The position numbers and the translations under genes were made by a program. Below are positions 37,030 to 45,824 of a DNA stretch of 64,000 nt, piece after piece. The notes below the pieces were generated by a model. It saw only the letters and a program-made list of their open reading frames with translations. It was not told the origin of the DNA and did not search any database. Origin of the DNA: JBAZZQ01 sp041658725 (GTDB lineage Bacteria > Planctomycetota > Phycisphaerae > JAAYCJ01); assembly GCA_041658725.1 (NCBI GenBank), contig JBAZZQ010000011.1:1-64000 (forward strand). The letters are read 5' to 3'. The stretch's first letter is position 1. Each line of letters starts with the position of its first letter.

Positions 37030-38370
37030 ATGTTATTAAATATTCGCCTGATGAAAATCTTATTTGTATTGTTTACTTTTTTGGGAATATTAGTCTCGAG
37101 CTGTTGCACTATTCCATCACGATTAGAGCCGAAGAATTTCGACCTTAGCAATGGCTCTCAAGGAGAACATCTCAAACAAACTTTATTAAAGGGTGTACAG
37201 TTTGAGAACAGTTTTCAAATAAATAATATCAAAGTATTTTATGAAAGAGGGCTTAAAAATCAGGCAGAGCGTATTGCTTCACGTTATAATAATGACTGGG
37301 CTTACATTCATCAAGTTACTGGTTTTCAAGTGTCATATGACCATATCCACCTTTATTTGGTACGAAGTACACGAAATGCTAGCATGGCGCTAGATATGTT
37401 TCGTGAAAGGGGGAATAAAATAGGAATTATATTGTATGTCGTACCTGGAAAAGAAAAATACGAAGAAATCCTTGCCAATAATTATGTTCCATATATTGTA
37501 ACATTTCATGAGATAATGGAAGATTCTCTGCTGTGGCCTCAAACAGGTCCAAGGGTAAGGGTCCTAAATGATCTTGCGTGGGTAGCCTATGGTTGTATTC
37601 CTTGCAGAAAATACCGCTATACTCGATGGTTCCGGGAAGGCTTTTCCGAATATGTTTCATTTCTTGTTTATGATTCACTGTTATCTGAATTCAAATCAAA
37701 GCACTACCCGTTATTCGTATTCTCTAATCAAAAAGAACGATGGGACCATCCGTATTCTTCTCTAAGGAAGATCGGACGCGATTTATTTACATGGATTCAA
37801 TTTGACTATGTTCCAACTTTACCGATAACACCGATAACGGGAAGGATTGATTGCCTCGAAAAATGTTCTGATTATCCAGGTTCCGCCAAGAACATAATTG
37901 ATTATTATCGAGCCGCTCTGTGTCTATTTTTAAATATTCGCGATCAATATGGCGACGAAGGCATAAAAAAGATTATACTCGGTTTAGAGTCGTTGAAAAA
38001 GGCTGATGGGCCATCTATAGTTAAGTTGGTCAATAAAACCCTAAATACGGACATCGTCAAAATGGCTGCCAATTTTCACTTCCCTTATGCAGGGATGGGA
38101 ACTTTTTATATACAACCGGACCTAACAGAGGAACGAGTTGGACCTTTTCGAGAGGGGTTGTATGTCATGTTCCTTGATCCAAACGGCTTGGCCGGTAAAG
38201 CGGGAATTCAAAAGGGTGATTATATTATCCAAATGAACGGACACAACATCCTTACAAATTTCGACTACGAACGAACTCTCAACAAATATAAAGATCAAAA
38301 AAGCGTCAATGTGAAAGTTTATCGAAAAGGCAAGGGTGAATTGTCTTTGGAAATGAAATTATCAAATTGA
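37030..38370 (+). CDS. putative lipoprotein with gluzincin-like region and C-terminal PDZ domain
   Basis: A 446-aa protein. The ATG at 37030 has AGGAG 6 nt upstream. The leader ends ILVSSCC, so it is probably a lipoprotein. The body has VTFHEIMEDSLLW and, about 45 residues later, YTRWFREGFSEYVSF, the layout of a gluzincin active site (HExxx then a glutamate helix), but the second zinc His is not obvious and activity is doubtful. The last 90 residues are a PDZ domain (GLAGKAGIQKGDYIIQMNGH). It follows the terminator and may be transcribed alone. AT-rich like its neighbours. Confidence 0.65.
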   Translation: MLLNIRLMKILFVLFTFLGILVSSCCTIPSRLEPKNFDLSNGSQGEHLKQTLLKGVQFENSFQINNIKVFYERGLKNQAERIASRYNNDWAYIHQVTGFQVSYDHIHLYLVRSTRNASMALDMFRERGNKIGIILYVVPGKEKYEEILANNYVPYIVTFHEIMEDSLLWPQTGPRVRVLNDLAWVAYGCIPCRKYRYTRWFREGFSEYVSFLVYDSLLSEFKSKHYPLFVFSNQKERWDHPYSSLRKIGRDLFTWIQFDYVPTLPITPITGRIDCLEKCSDYPGSAKNIIDYYRAALCLFLNIRDQYGDEGIKKIILGLESLKKADGPSIVKLVNKTLNTDIVKMAANFHFPYAGMGTFYIQPDLTEERVGPFREGLYVMFLDPNGLAGKAGIQKGDYIIQMNGHNILTNFDYERTLNKYKDQKSVNVKVYRKGKGELSLEMKLSN

Positions 38371-38379
38371 AATACCAGA

Positions 38380-38450
38380 TTCTTCGCTGCGCTCAGAATG
38401 ACATTTTTTGTTCTGGCTGACGGCTGAAAGCTGATCGCTGAATGCTTACA
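38380..38450. repeat. intergenic repeat fragments
   Basis: ATTCTTCGCTGCGCTCAG followed by AATGACA, a half-copy related to the GTCATTGCGAG palindromes, is followed by GGCTGACGGCTGAAAGCTG and ATCGCTGAATGC, a CAGC-rich repeat that recurs inverted near 51705-51735. Confidence 0.45.
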
Positions 38451-38453
38451 TAT

Positions 38454-39158
38454 TTATCGGACAAATCTTTGAATAAAATAGATGACCGTGATGAGATTGA
38501 TGAAATTGAAGGCGGTATGGACAAGGATAGGGGAAATCAGACTTTTACGAAGGATGAACAGGCCACCGAGGATAATGGCGATGGTGAAAATCTGGAACAT
38601 TGCTAAAGGACCCTCGTAGAAATGGACGGCCCCGAACAGGAGGCTCGACACCGCCAAAGCCAACCAGACGTTTTTGAAGATATTTGCCAGCCGCGTCATT
38701 AAAAAACCGCGGAAAAGAAGCTCCTCATAGAATCCGACACATAAAGTAAAGGCCAGAAGGTATAAAGGGGAAATTTTCGGAAACATTTTGGCCACCTCGA
38801 TCCGCTGGCGAACAGCCTGGTCGGAAAATTGAGGCCATTTGAAATCCACGATTTTCCCGATCAACGCTTGAAGGGCATAGATGGCAATCAGGGTCAGTAT
38901 GGCGGCTAGAATTTCGCCACGCCAGTTCTTTAGGTGAAGTCCCACAGAACGAAGAGGACGGCGGTCGAGATATAAAACGACGAAAACGGCCGCCGTAACC
39001 ACAAACCCGTTTGCGATAACCATCCAATAAAGGTTCGTCCCCGCCTTGTCCGCCAAGTCGTGGGAGCTGTACCCGAAGATAAAGTGACGAATAATATACG
39101 GGATCAACAAAAATGCAAAAACGAAAATGATTTCCCAAAATGATCGTTTGGCGGTCAA
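38454..39158 (-). CDS. CPBP-family intramembrane metalloprotease
   Basis: A 234-aa polytopic membrane protein of the CPBP (Abi/CAAX) protease family. The glutamate motif is EELLFRGFL (about 145-153), the first His is in FGAVHF and the second in HTAFNF. There are about seven hydrophobic segments. The start codon is TTG, with GGGAGGGG 6 nt upstream, directly abutting the stop of the phosphodiesterase gene, so the two are co-translated. Bacterial members act in prenyl-protein processing, bacteriocin immunity or signalling. The substrate here is unknown. Confidence 0.88.
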   Translation of the reverse strand: MTAKRSFWEIIFVFAFLLIPYIIRHFIFGYSSHDLADKAGTNLYWMVIANGFVVTAAVFVVLYLDRRPLRSVGLHLKNWRGEILAAILTLIAIYALQALIGKIVDFKWPQFSDQAVRQRIEVAKMFPKISPLYLLAFTLCVGFYEELLFRGFLMTRLANIFKNVWLALAVSSLLFGAVHFYEGPLAMFQIFTIAIILGGLFILRKSLISPILVHTAFNFINLITVIYFIQRFVR

Positions 39159-39914
39159 TTAACGCCCCTCCCGAAGTCGTTCGGCGAGGAAATCGTCGAT
39201 TTCGGGAATGGCCTTGATTTTATTGATGGTCTTTTCAATGTCGTACTTGACGCGGACAAATTCGAGACTGTCAGCGTTCATCACGACGTAGCTGGCCCGC
39301 CAGTCGCGGTCCCGAGGCTGACCCACGGAACCGACGTTAATGATAGCATGTTCACCCAATTCAAAATGGTGAGGCTCGGCCAGTTCATCGGGGGGATCGA
39401 AATAAGGGTCGTCCAGAAGCACCCCCGGAACATGCGTGTGGCCGACGAAACATATCTGGTCTTCAAACCGGCGGAAGTTATCCAGCAGCTTGTTGGGATT
39501 GCTGACCACGTCATCTGGGAAAAGATATTCGTTGATCGGTTTTCTAGGTGAGCCGTGAACGCACAAAAAACTGTCACCGTGATATTTGACGTTAAGCGAT
39601 CCCAGAAAATGCCACCGAAGGTCTCGAAGGTGCTTGTTGGGTTCTTCCTCCAGTTGGCGGCGAGTCCAAAAAGCGGCCTTTTCAGCCCCGACGTTGAAAC
39701 TATAAGGCTCATAAAAGGCTGCTACATCGTGATTCCCGTAAACGCATATCTCGCACCGCTGCATGACCAGGTCCATGCATTCCCGCGGATTCGGCCCATA
39801 GCCAACGACATCCCCCAGGCAAAGGATGCGCTTGACATTACGGCGCTCGATATCGTTCAGCACCGATTCGAGGGCTTCGAGGTTACTGTGAATGTCCGAA
39901 ATAATGGCGATCAT
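39159..39914 (-). CDS. calcineurin-like metallophosphoesterase
   Basis: A 251-aa two-metal phosphoesterase: DIHSNLEAL (6-14), CLGDVVGYGPNP, GNHD and GHTHVPG are in order, the pattern of the YfcE/MJ0936-type phosphodiesterases. I chose the ATG at 39914, just before ISDIHSN. The open frame runs further upstream only because it reads through an inverted repeat. Soluble and cytoplasmic. The natural substrate of this subgroup is usually unknown (cyclic nucleotides or dinucleotides are possible). Confidence 0.88.
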   Translation of the reverse strand: MIAIISDIHSNLEALESVLNDIERRNVKRILCLGDVVGYGPNPRECMDLVMQRCEICVYGNHDVAAFYEPYSFNVGAEKAAFWTRRQLEEEPNKHLRDLRWHFLGSLNVKYHGDSFLCVHGSPRKPINEYLFPDDVVSNPNKLLDNFRRFEDQICFVGHTHVPGVLLDDPYFDPPDELAEPHHFELGEHAIINVGSVGQPRDRDWRASYVVMNADSLEFVRVKYDIEKTINKIKAIPEIDDFLAERLREGR

Positions 39915-39919
39915 TTTTA

Positions 39920-39993
39920 GGTTTCGAGTTTCGGGTTTCGCGTTTCGAGTTGCGGATTTCTTAACCCGAAACCCAAAACTCGAAACCCGAAAC
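39920..39993. repeat. inverted repeat of GTTTCGAGTTTCGGG type
   Basis: Left arm about 39920-39957, right arm about 39963-39993. Both are made of TTTCGAGTTTCGGGTTTCG-like units in opposite orientation, with a very short loop. A half-copy of the same family lies at 26515-26550 beside tadA. It separates the zinc-ribbon gene from the phosphoesterase gene. Confidence 0.6.
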
Positions 39994-40167
39994 TTATTTT
40001 TCCTCCTCCGGCGGCAATGCTTCATTGATCAACATGATTGGAATCTCATCTCGAATCGGATACCGCCGTCGGCAAGCGGTGCAGACGATAAATTCGTCTT
40101 TGAGTTCCACTTTTTCCCTGCAGGCTGGACAAACCAAAATTTCCAATAACTCACTATTGATCGTCAT
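39994..40167 (-). CDS. Trm112-like zinc-ribbon small protein
   Basis: A 57-aa protein, MTINSELLEILVCPACREKV onward. Two Cys-x2-Cys knuckles (CPAC near 13-16 and CTAC near 29-32) and the ending RRRYPIRDEIPIMLINEA match the Trm112p-like/UPF0434 family. In other organisms such proteins act as small partners of methyltransferases. GGAG lies 5 nt before the ATG. It is probably the first gene of a unit with the phosphoesterase and CPBP genes. Confidence 0.85.
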   Translation of the reverse strand: MTINSELLEILVCPACREKVELKDEFIVCTACRRRYPIRDEIPIMLINEALPPEEEK

Positions 40168-40305
40168 AAGCACTCCAATTTATGGCGTTTTGTTCACGCT
40201 CACATAATAGTAAGCATAGACCGATAAGTCAAACTTTTTCACCAGCCGGAGAATCCCTTTTGCGCCTTAATTTCCAATCCCAAAATATTTTTTTTTAAAT
40301 AAACC

Positions 40306-40333
40306 TTGACAATTGCCGATATAGTGTTATATT
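40306..40333 (+). promoter_or_regulatory. sigma70-like promoter of the gntR/ABC operon
   Basis: A consensus TTGACA (40306-40311) and TATATT (40328-40333) are separated by 16 nt. The leader would be about 40 nt. The -10 box lies inside the palindrome listed next. Confidence 0.65.
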
Positions 40334-40343
40334 AATGTATAAC
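40326..40343. promoter_or_regulatory. candidate GntR operator overlapping the -10 box
   Basis: GTTATATTAATGTATAAC has perfect 6-nt inverted half-sites with a 6-nt centre, followed at once by another GTATAAC. Its position over the -10 box of the regulator's own operon suggests autorepression, as known for YtrA-type GntR proteins. Confidence 0.55.
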
Positions 40344-40378
40344 TGTATAACAGAGAACCGATTTTGGAGGTATTTGTC

Positions 40379-40786
40379 ATTTATATACGAATAGAATCAT
40401 CCTCGGCGGTTCCGATTTACCGGCAGATCGCGGATCAGATCAAGTATCAGATCGCTCTGGGCACATTGCGGGTCAAACAAAAGATGCCGAGCGTTCGGGA
40501 ATTGGCGCATCAACTGGCGGTCAATCAGAATACGATTTTGAAGGTTTACAATCAGCTTTGTCAGGAAAAAATATTGCAGGTCGATCGCGGCACCGGGACG
40601 TTTGTGGCGGTGGGTCAGCAAACGATACCCATAAGCCAGCGGCGGCAGATTGTGACGAAGATTCTTGGCGAAGCGGCGGTCCAGGCGATCCACCTGGGGG
40701 TGGAAATCCGAGAGGTGCATGACTTATTGGATAGAGAGTACCAGTCAATCAAACAACAGCAGTTACGGAGTAAACAAGATGAGTGA
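40379..40786 (+). CDS. GntR-family (YtrA-like) transcriptional regulator
   Basis: A short GntR regulator of 135 aa. The N-terminal winged helix reads VPIYRQIADQIKYQIALG, then MPSVRELAHQLAVNQNTILKVYNQL, followed by only a small C-terminal dimerisation helix, as in YtrA. No ATG, GTG or TTG lies at the expected place. GGAGG (40366-40370) is 8 nt before an in-frame ATT at 40379, and translation from it gives the usual family start (I/M)YIRIESSS. An in-frame TTG at 40364 would overlap the Shine-Dalgarno. It overlaps the ABC ATPase gene by 8 nt. Confidence 0.88.
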   Translation: MYIRIESSSAVPIYRQIADQIKYQIALGTLRVKQKMPSVRELAHQLAVNQNTILKVYNQLCQEKILQVDRGTGTFVAVGQQTIPISQRRQIVTKILGEAAVQAIHLGVEIREVHDLLDREYQSIKQQQLRSKQDE

Positions 40787-41723
40787 ATGGGCGATTGAAA
40801 TTGAAAATCTGCATTTTTCCTATGGCCGAAATGAAATCCTCCGCGGCGTAAACATGAAAGTGCCGGTGGGATCGATTTTCGGATTTTTAGGCCGAAACGG
40901 CGCGGGCAAGACCACCACGATCAAAACCCTTCTGGGATTACTGACCCCATCGGCTGGGTCCTGCCGGGTATTGGGGATCTACCCCGCCGTTGACCCTTTG
41001 GCGGTACGAAGCAAAATCGGATACATGGCGGAAGACCAGCAGATGTACGGCTGGATGAAGGTCCAGGAAATCATCCGCTGGGTCGGCTCGTTCTATCCTT
41101 CCTGGGATGATAAACTCATCGCTGGATTGCTCGATCTTCTAGAACTTCCCCGAGAGGGCAAGGTGAAAACATTGTCAAAGGGTCAAAACAGCCGTCTGGC
41201 CCTCTTGCTCTCCCTTGGCCATCACCCTCGTCTAGTCATTCTCGACGATCCGACCCTCGGACTGGACCCTATCGCCCGAAAGGAATTTCTCCGATATGTC
41301 ATCGGTTTGCTCCAGCGTGACGGTGTTACCGTCTTTTTCTCCAGCCATCTACTCTATGAGATTGAACCCGTCGCGGATCGGGTCGCCATTCTCGACCACG
41401 GACAAATTGTCAAATCCGCCTCCACCGACGAACTCCGCGAAAGCGTCCGGCGGTTCATTATCCCAAAATCCGACTTTAACGCCGACCATCTTACCGGCCT
41501 GTTGGACCTGACCCGCGATTCCGACAGTGCCAGTCTGACCGTCGAAAATTGTGATGAGAAAAAACGTGCCCAAATCGTTCAACTGGCCGGCCAACCGATT
41601 CACGAGCAAGGATTAAATCTCGACGAAATCTTCGAGGCCTACGTCATCGGAAACCGCGGTGTGGAAAAAAAGATACATTTTCACAACGGACATGTCTACG
41701 GGGAGGAACAGGCCCATGCTTAA
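40779..41723 (+). CDS. ABC transporter ATP-binding protein
   Basis: A 314-aa ABC-2-type ATPase. Walker A GRNGAGKTTT (about 37-46), Q-loop EDQQMYGW, signature LSKGQNSRLAL (a variant of LSGGQ), Walker B RLVILDDPTLGLDP and H-loop FFSSHLLYE are all present. The second Walker B position is Asp followed by Pro, where most ABC ATPases have Glu, so hydrolysis may be altered. GGAG precedes the ATG. Overlaps of 8 nt with both neighbours show a tightly coupled gntR-ATPase-permease-permease operon, as in Ytr-type exporters that respond to cell-wall stress. Confidence 0.9.
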   Translation: MSEWAIEIENLHFSYGRNEILRGVNMKVPVGSIFGFLGRNGAGKTTTIKTLLGLLTPSAGSCRVLGIYPAVDPLAVRSKIGYMAEDQQMYGWMKVQEIIRWVGSFYPSWDDKLIAGLLDLLELPREGKVKTLSKGQNSRLALLLSLGHHPRLVILDDPTLGLDPIARKEFLRYVIGLLQRDGVTVFFSSHLLYEIEPVADRVAILDHGQIVKSASTDELRESVRRFIIPKSDFNADHLTGLLDLTRDSDSASLTVENCDEKKRAQIVQLAGQPIHEQGLNLDEIFEAYVIGNRGVEKKIHFHNGHVYGEEQAHA

Positions 41724-42447
41724 AGCCATCGTTTGGAAAGAATGGCGAGAGATGCGTTGGCGGATCGCCTTCGGAACGATCCTGCTGAATTTTGTTCTGC
41801 TCGCCCTTCTAAGGGCACGAATTGCCAACGATACCGAGGTCTCCGTAATGGTGTGGTTTGCCGGTGGAATGGTCCTTGCCATTCTCTCGGCCATGGGACC
41901 ATTCGCCCCGGAAACTACCCAGCACACATGGACTTTTTATCTTTCCAAACCGGTCGATATCTGGAAAGTTACTCTCGTTAAATGGTTCATCGGCTGGCTG
42001 GGATTAGTGATTCCGCTTCTTGTTTCCTTGATTATTTTTATCGTTTATCCGAGAAATTATCCTCTCCTTGTGACTCCTATGAAGGATATAGGGTTTGAAT
42101 TTAAAGTTTTTCCCGTTGCCATTATTGTGTCCACGATGTATTACACCCTCACCTGCTCTCTTGCTCCTCGCCGAGCCGGTGAAGCCTATGTTGGATTGGT
42201 CGGAGTGTTCGTCTTGGTGGCTATGATGCTGCATATAATGTTTATCGAAGCCATGAGGTGGGGAAAAGTCGATGAATTGGGGCTGCTGGGTTGGATAGGG
42301 TGTTCATTTAGTCCGTTATTCTGGATTGCTTTGATTGATGGCCCAAGGTTTCAGTTTTGGTTATTTTTCACTTTACCCATCATGCAATTATCGATCTTCC
42401 TTACCCTGATGTTCCTGTCCTATCGCAACTGTAAAGGGAGTGCATGA
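41716..42447 (+). CDS. ABC-2 type permease
   Basis: A 243-aa membrane protein with about six TM helices, starting MLKAIVWKEWREMRWR, a typical amphipathic start of ABC-2 permeases. GGGGAGG lies about 8 nt before the ATG at 41716. It overlaps the ATPase gene by 8 nt and is followed 3 nt later by the second permease, so it probably pairs with it as a heterodimer. Confidence 0.82.
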   Translation: MLKAIVWKEWREMRWRIAFGTILLNFVLLALLRARIANDTEVSVMVWFAGGMVLAILSAMGPFAPETTQHTWTFYLSKPVDIWKVTLVKWFIGWLGLVIPLLVSLIIFIVYPRNYPLLVTPMKDIGFEFKVFPVAIIVSTMYYTLTCSLAPRRAGEAYVGLVGVFVLVAMMLHIMFIEAMRWGKVDELGLLGWIGCSFSPLFWIALIDGPRFQFWLFFTLPIMQLSIFLTLMFLSYRNCKGSA

Positions 42448-42450
42448 ACC

Positions 42451-44511
42451 ATGAAAATCATCTGGAAAGAAATTCGTCAGCAACGGCTCTTTGTTGTGCT
42501 TGGCGTCCTGCTGGGGTTGATCTGGCCGGTTATCAGATTGATCACTATCTATATAAATCGCTATCAGTCGCCAATACTTTATACCAGTGAAGGCAGCGTG
42601 GCGGTGCTTATCGGCGGAGTCTTTTTTGCCGTCATTTTGGGAATCCATTCCACCTTCGACGATTTTCGCCCAGGCAGGGATAGCTTCTGGCAATCAAAGC
42701 CCATTTCACCGACCCGGTTGATCCTCGTCAAATACTTTGTCGGTCTGATGTCGCTTTTGCTGGTATTTCTGATCGTGCTAAGTATTGATTTCATTACCGC
42801 GCTCCAAAATGAACGAAGTTATTATCTTCCTTTTTGTTGGTCCGTCCTGACCTGGACCTTTCCGGTAGCGGGGATGTTTTTTGCCCTTTCCATTTTCCTT
42901 ACCGTTCTGCTCCGCGAACCCGCCAAGGCGGTCTTTATCGCCGTCTGGTTTGGATTGATTTTCTATTTTAGTCCGCTTCTGGTACGCTGGCTTATGCCGG
43001 TCAGCATTTTTTATGCGATGGATAACCGCGAAGGCTTCTTTGCATTCCTTTCGAATCTCCCACCTGTACCTCTACCTCCTAATTTTTTATCCTTTTATGA
43101 TATCATCAGGATTATCTGGCCTAGTGCCCTTCGATTGACCGCCGTTCCGGTGCTGATTACAGTTCCGGCACTGGTTTTGTCCATTGTAGGAATTCGTCGA
43201 AACTGGCAATGGAAGCCGGGATTACCGACCATCGTATGGACCTTCGGCCTTTCCCTGGCAGGAATTTTCACCATCGCCTTGACGCAGATCGGCCATAACC
43301 TTCCCCCGCTGACCAGCCTAAACGGCAAGCCCTTTGATCCGGTCGTCAACCTGAACATGAAACCGCAAAACTTTAACGATCTGGTGGACAACAAAACACC
43401 CCCGAACTTCACCCCCTTCGTTTTAGGAGATATGGATTTTTTGAACAATCGTTTTCTGATTCAGGACAATCTGCTGTTTAATATCGGGACCATTCAAAAT
43501 CGCCAAGAATTCCAGAAGAATCCGGAACCTTCCCCTTGCGATATGGTACTGAATATTTATCGAATGAATTCCGATGGGAAAGTGGAGAGGCTCTCAGCGA
43601 CGCGATATTTTTCATTCATAACCGTGCCTTTTTATACACAGAACGCTTATTTGGTTTGTATTAAAAACAACCGGTTATATACAATTTATTATCCAACGAT
43701 TCTTGCGAAAGGATATGACCGGAAACACCCTGAAAAAAGTACCACCCATGATATGCGACTGGCAGTTTTCGAGATTTCTGATTTGAATTATCCGAAACTC
43801 ATTTCGGATCAAGACCTCCCTATTAAGAACGATTATAGGCACTTTTTTCCCAGTCATGGGGTCTACAAGGATTATCTGTACATCTTTTCAAATGAAAAAC
43901 TATCTATTTATCGAGTTGATGACTTGGGAAAGATAGGATTGGCAAAAGAAATCTCCTCTTATGAATTATCCCTTCGTAATAGGTATTTCCAATTCGGGAA
44001 TTTGCTACTCTCGGGAGATCAACTTTATGGTTTATCCGGTAGTTATTTTGTAGTTTACAGTCTGGCTAACCCGCTTTCCCCCAAAGTGCTGTTTGAGACC
44101 TCTTTTCGCCCATCTTTTCAGAGACCATATTCTTATACAACATCCGCCATGAAGGGTGAATACATTTATTGTTCACATAGATATGGAATTGACGTCTATC
44201 GATTTTATTCCCTGCCGGATGGAAAGTTCCGTTTGGATTTGGTGGGATCGCGTCAAGCCACTCCGCTGGAAGATATCGCCGGACACGGGTCGGACCAATT
44301 GCTCATTCATGGAAACAAGCTTATTGAGGCGGCCGGTATGTTCGGGGTACTCGTTTATGATATTTCCGACCCGACAAGGATTAGGCGGATCAATCACGGC
44401 GGGGACAGAATGATCGTACGCCAAATCGGCTTTTGGAAGAATCTATTCTTCGCCGCCGGCTATACACGTCCAGGGTCGGGGCTTTATTTCCTGAAACTGC
44501 CAAATAAGTAA
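42451..44511 (+). CDS. ABC-2 permease fused to a propeller-like extracytoplasmic domain
   Basis: A 686-aa fusion. Residues 1 to about 290 contain about seven TM helices and begin MKIIWKEIRQQRLFVV like the previous permease. From about 310 there is a large hydrophilic beta-rich domain with repeated units such as YPKLISDQDLP, NPLSPKVLFETS and DPTRIRRINHGGD, close to LVIVD-type propeller repeats. The C-terminal domain should lie outside the membrane and could sense or bind the exported substrate. No frameshift or linker loss is seen, so the fusion looks genuine. Confidence 0.8.
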   Translation: MKIIWKEIRQQRLFVVLGVLLGLIWPVIRLITIYINRYQSPILYTSEGSVAVLIGGVFFAVILGIHSTFDDFRPGRDSFWQSKPISPTRLILVKYFVGLMSLLLVFLIVLSIDFITALQNERSYYLPFCWSVLTWTFPVAGMFFALSIFLTVLLREPAKAVFIAVWFGLIFYFSPLLVRWLMPVSIFYAMDNREGFFAFLSNLPPVPLPPNFLSFYDIIRIIWPSALRLTAVPVLITVPALVLSIVGIRRNWQWKPGLPTIVWTFGLSLAGIFTIALTQIGHNLPPLTSLNGKPFDPVVNLNMKPQNFNDLVDNKTPPNFTPFVLGDMDFLNNRFLIQDNLLFNIGTIQNRQEFQKNPEPSPCDMVLNIYRMNSDGKVERLSATRYFSFITVPFYTQNAYLVCIKNNRLYTIYYPTILAKGYDRKHPEKSTTHDMRLAVFEISDLNYPKLISDQDLPIKNDYRHFFPSHGVYKDYLYIFSNEKLSIYRVDDLGKIGLAKEISSYELSLRNRYFQFGNLLLSGDQLYGLSGSYFVVYSLANPLSPKVLFETSFRPSFQRPYSYTTSAMKGEYIYCSHRYGIDVYRFYSLPDGKFRLDLVGSRQATPLEDIAGHGSDQLLIHGNKLIEAAGMFGVLVYDISDPTRIRRINHGGDRMIVRQIGFWKNLFFAAGYTRPGSGLYFLKLPNK

Positions 44512-44783
44512 ATACTCAAATTGACCGGTTTTGGATTGAACCTTGTGCAAAACCACTTAAAAAAGTCATTGCGAGCGAAGCGAAGCAATCTCATTTGTTG
44601 GGCGAAAAGACGAGATTGCTTCGCTTCGCTCGCAATGACACTATGTCCTTTTAATTATACGCGGTTATATATCTGCGAGGTTTAGTAGGATTTTTTGTTT
44701 GTCCATTTCTTTCGGTTGCCCCATTTGGTAAGGATCACTATAATTTGGGATCGAATATCACCAAGTAAAATGTGAGGATTTTT
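44512..44783. repeat. intergenic region with a perfect 28-bp GTCATTGCGAG palindrome
   Basis: The arms 44565-44592 and 44612-44639 are perfectly complementary over 28 nt with a 19-nt loop. The core unit is GTCATTGCGAGCGAAGCG. It could act as a transcript end for the ABC operon, but a T-run is missing. It belongs to a repeat family also seen at 32625 and 57719. The remaining sequence upstream of mtnA shows no gene. Confidence 0.75.
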
Positions 44784-45824
44784 ATGCTGCCTGAAACGCT
44801 CAGATGGATCGGCCAGACGAATGGCTATTTGGAGTTGATCGATCAACGGCTTTTGCCGGGGAATCTTGTTTATATCAAATGCGCCGACACGTCGCATGTT
44901 TTTGACGCGATCAAGGAATTGGCTGTTCGTGGCGCGCCGGCGATTGGGGTAACGGCTGCCTATGGCGCTTTCATTGCCGCTCGTTCATTTGATAATGTTT
45001 TAAACGGATTGATTGAAGGTTGCCGACGGCTGGCGGAATCACGGCCGACCGCCGTCAATCTTTTCTGGGCTTTGGATCGAATGAAAAACTTCGGGGCCGG
45101 CCTTGCCAAACAAAATCTCTCCCGCGAGCAATTTCTTACCGCCCTGCTGGATGAGGCTCGAAAAATTCACCAGGAAGATATCGCCATGTGCCGGGCCATC
45201 GGCTCGTTTGGAGCCGATTTGATCAAAGACAGCTTTGGCGTACTGACCCACTGCAACGCAGGATCGCTGGCAACCAGCTTTTATGGTACCGCCCTGGCGG
45301 TCATTTACGAAGCCAAGGTTAAAGGTAAAAAGTTTTCCGTCTATGCCGATGAAACCCGTCCAATCCTTCAGGGGGCGCGATTGACCCATTGGGAACTGTC
45401 TCAGGCGGGAATTGATGTTACGCTTATATGCGATAATATGGCCGGCTATGCAATGCAGCGAGGAATGATCGATATGGTAATCACCGGGGCCGACCGGATC
45501 GCCGCCAATGGCGATACCGCAAATAAGATCGGAACCTACAGCGTGGCCGTCCTGGCCCAAAAACATCGGATTCCTTTTTACGTCGCCGCCCCGATTTCTA
45601 CATTTGATTTCAATATCCCCGACGGCAGTCATATTCCCATCGAGGAGCGCAATCCCGATGAAGTCAGGAAATTTGGGACGAGTTTAACCACTCTACCTCA
45701 GGCAAAGGTGTGGAACCCCGCCTTCGATGTAACCCCCGCCGAACTAATCACCGCCATCGTAACAGATCGCGGAATTATAGATCGACCTGATACGGAAAAA
45801 ATCAGAAAATTCTTTTCCCGTTAA
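44784..45824 (+). CDS. mtnA: S-methyl-5-thioribose-1-phosphate isomerase
   Basis: A 346-aa methionine-salvage enzyme that turns methylthioribose-1-phosphate into methylthioribulose-1-phosphate. Family marks are RGAPAIGVTAAYG, the catalytic Cys in LTHCNAGSLAT, the catalytic Asp in ITGADRIAANGDTANKIGTY and the C-terminal NPAFDVTPAELI. I chose the ATG at 44784 because GAGG lies 7 nt upstream. A GTG 12 nt earlier is less likely. Its TAA overlaps the oppositely directed stop of the PEP-CTERM gene. Confidence 0.95.
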   Translation: MLPETLRWIGQTNGYLELIDQRLLPGNLVYIKCADTSHVFDAIKELAVRGAPAIGVTAAYGAFIAARSFDNVLNGLIEGCRRLAESRPTAVNLFWALDRMKNFGAGLAKQNLSREQFLTALLDEARKIHQEDIAMCRAIGSFGADLIKDSFGVLTHCNAGSLATSFYGTALAVIYEAKVKGKKFSVYADETRPILQGARLTHWELSQAGIDVTLICDNMAGYAMQRGMIDMVITGADRIAANGDTANKIGTYSVAVLAQKHRIPFYVAAPISTFDFNIPDGSHIPIEERNPDEVRKFGTSLTTLPQAKVWNPAFDVTPAELITAIVTDRGIIDRPDTEKIRKFFSR

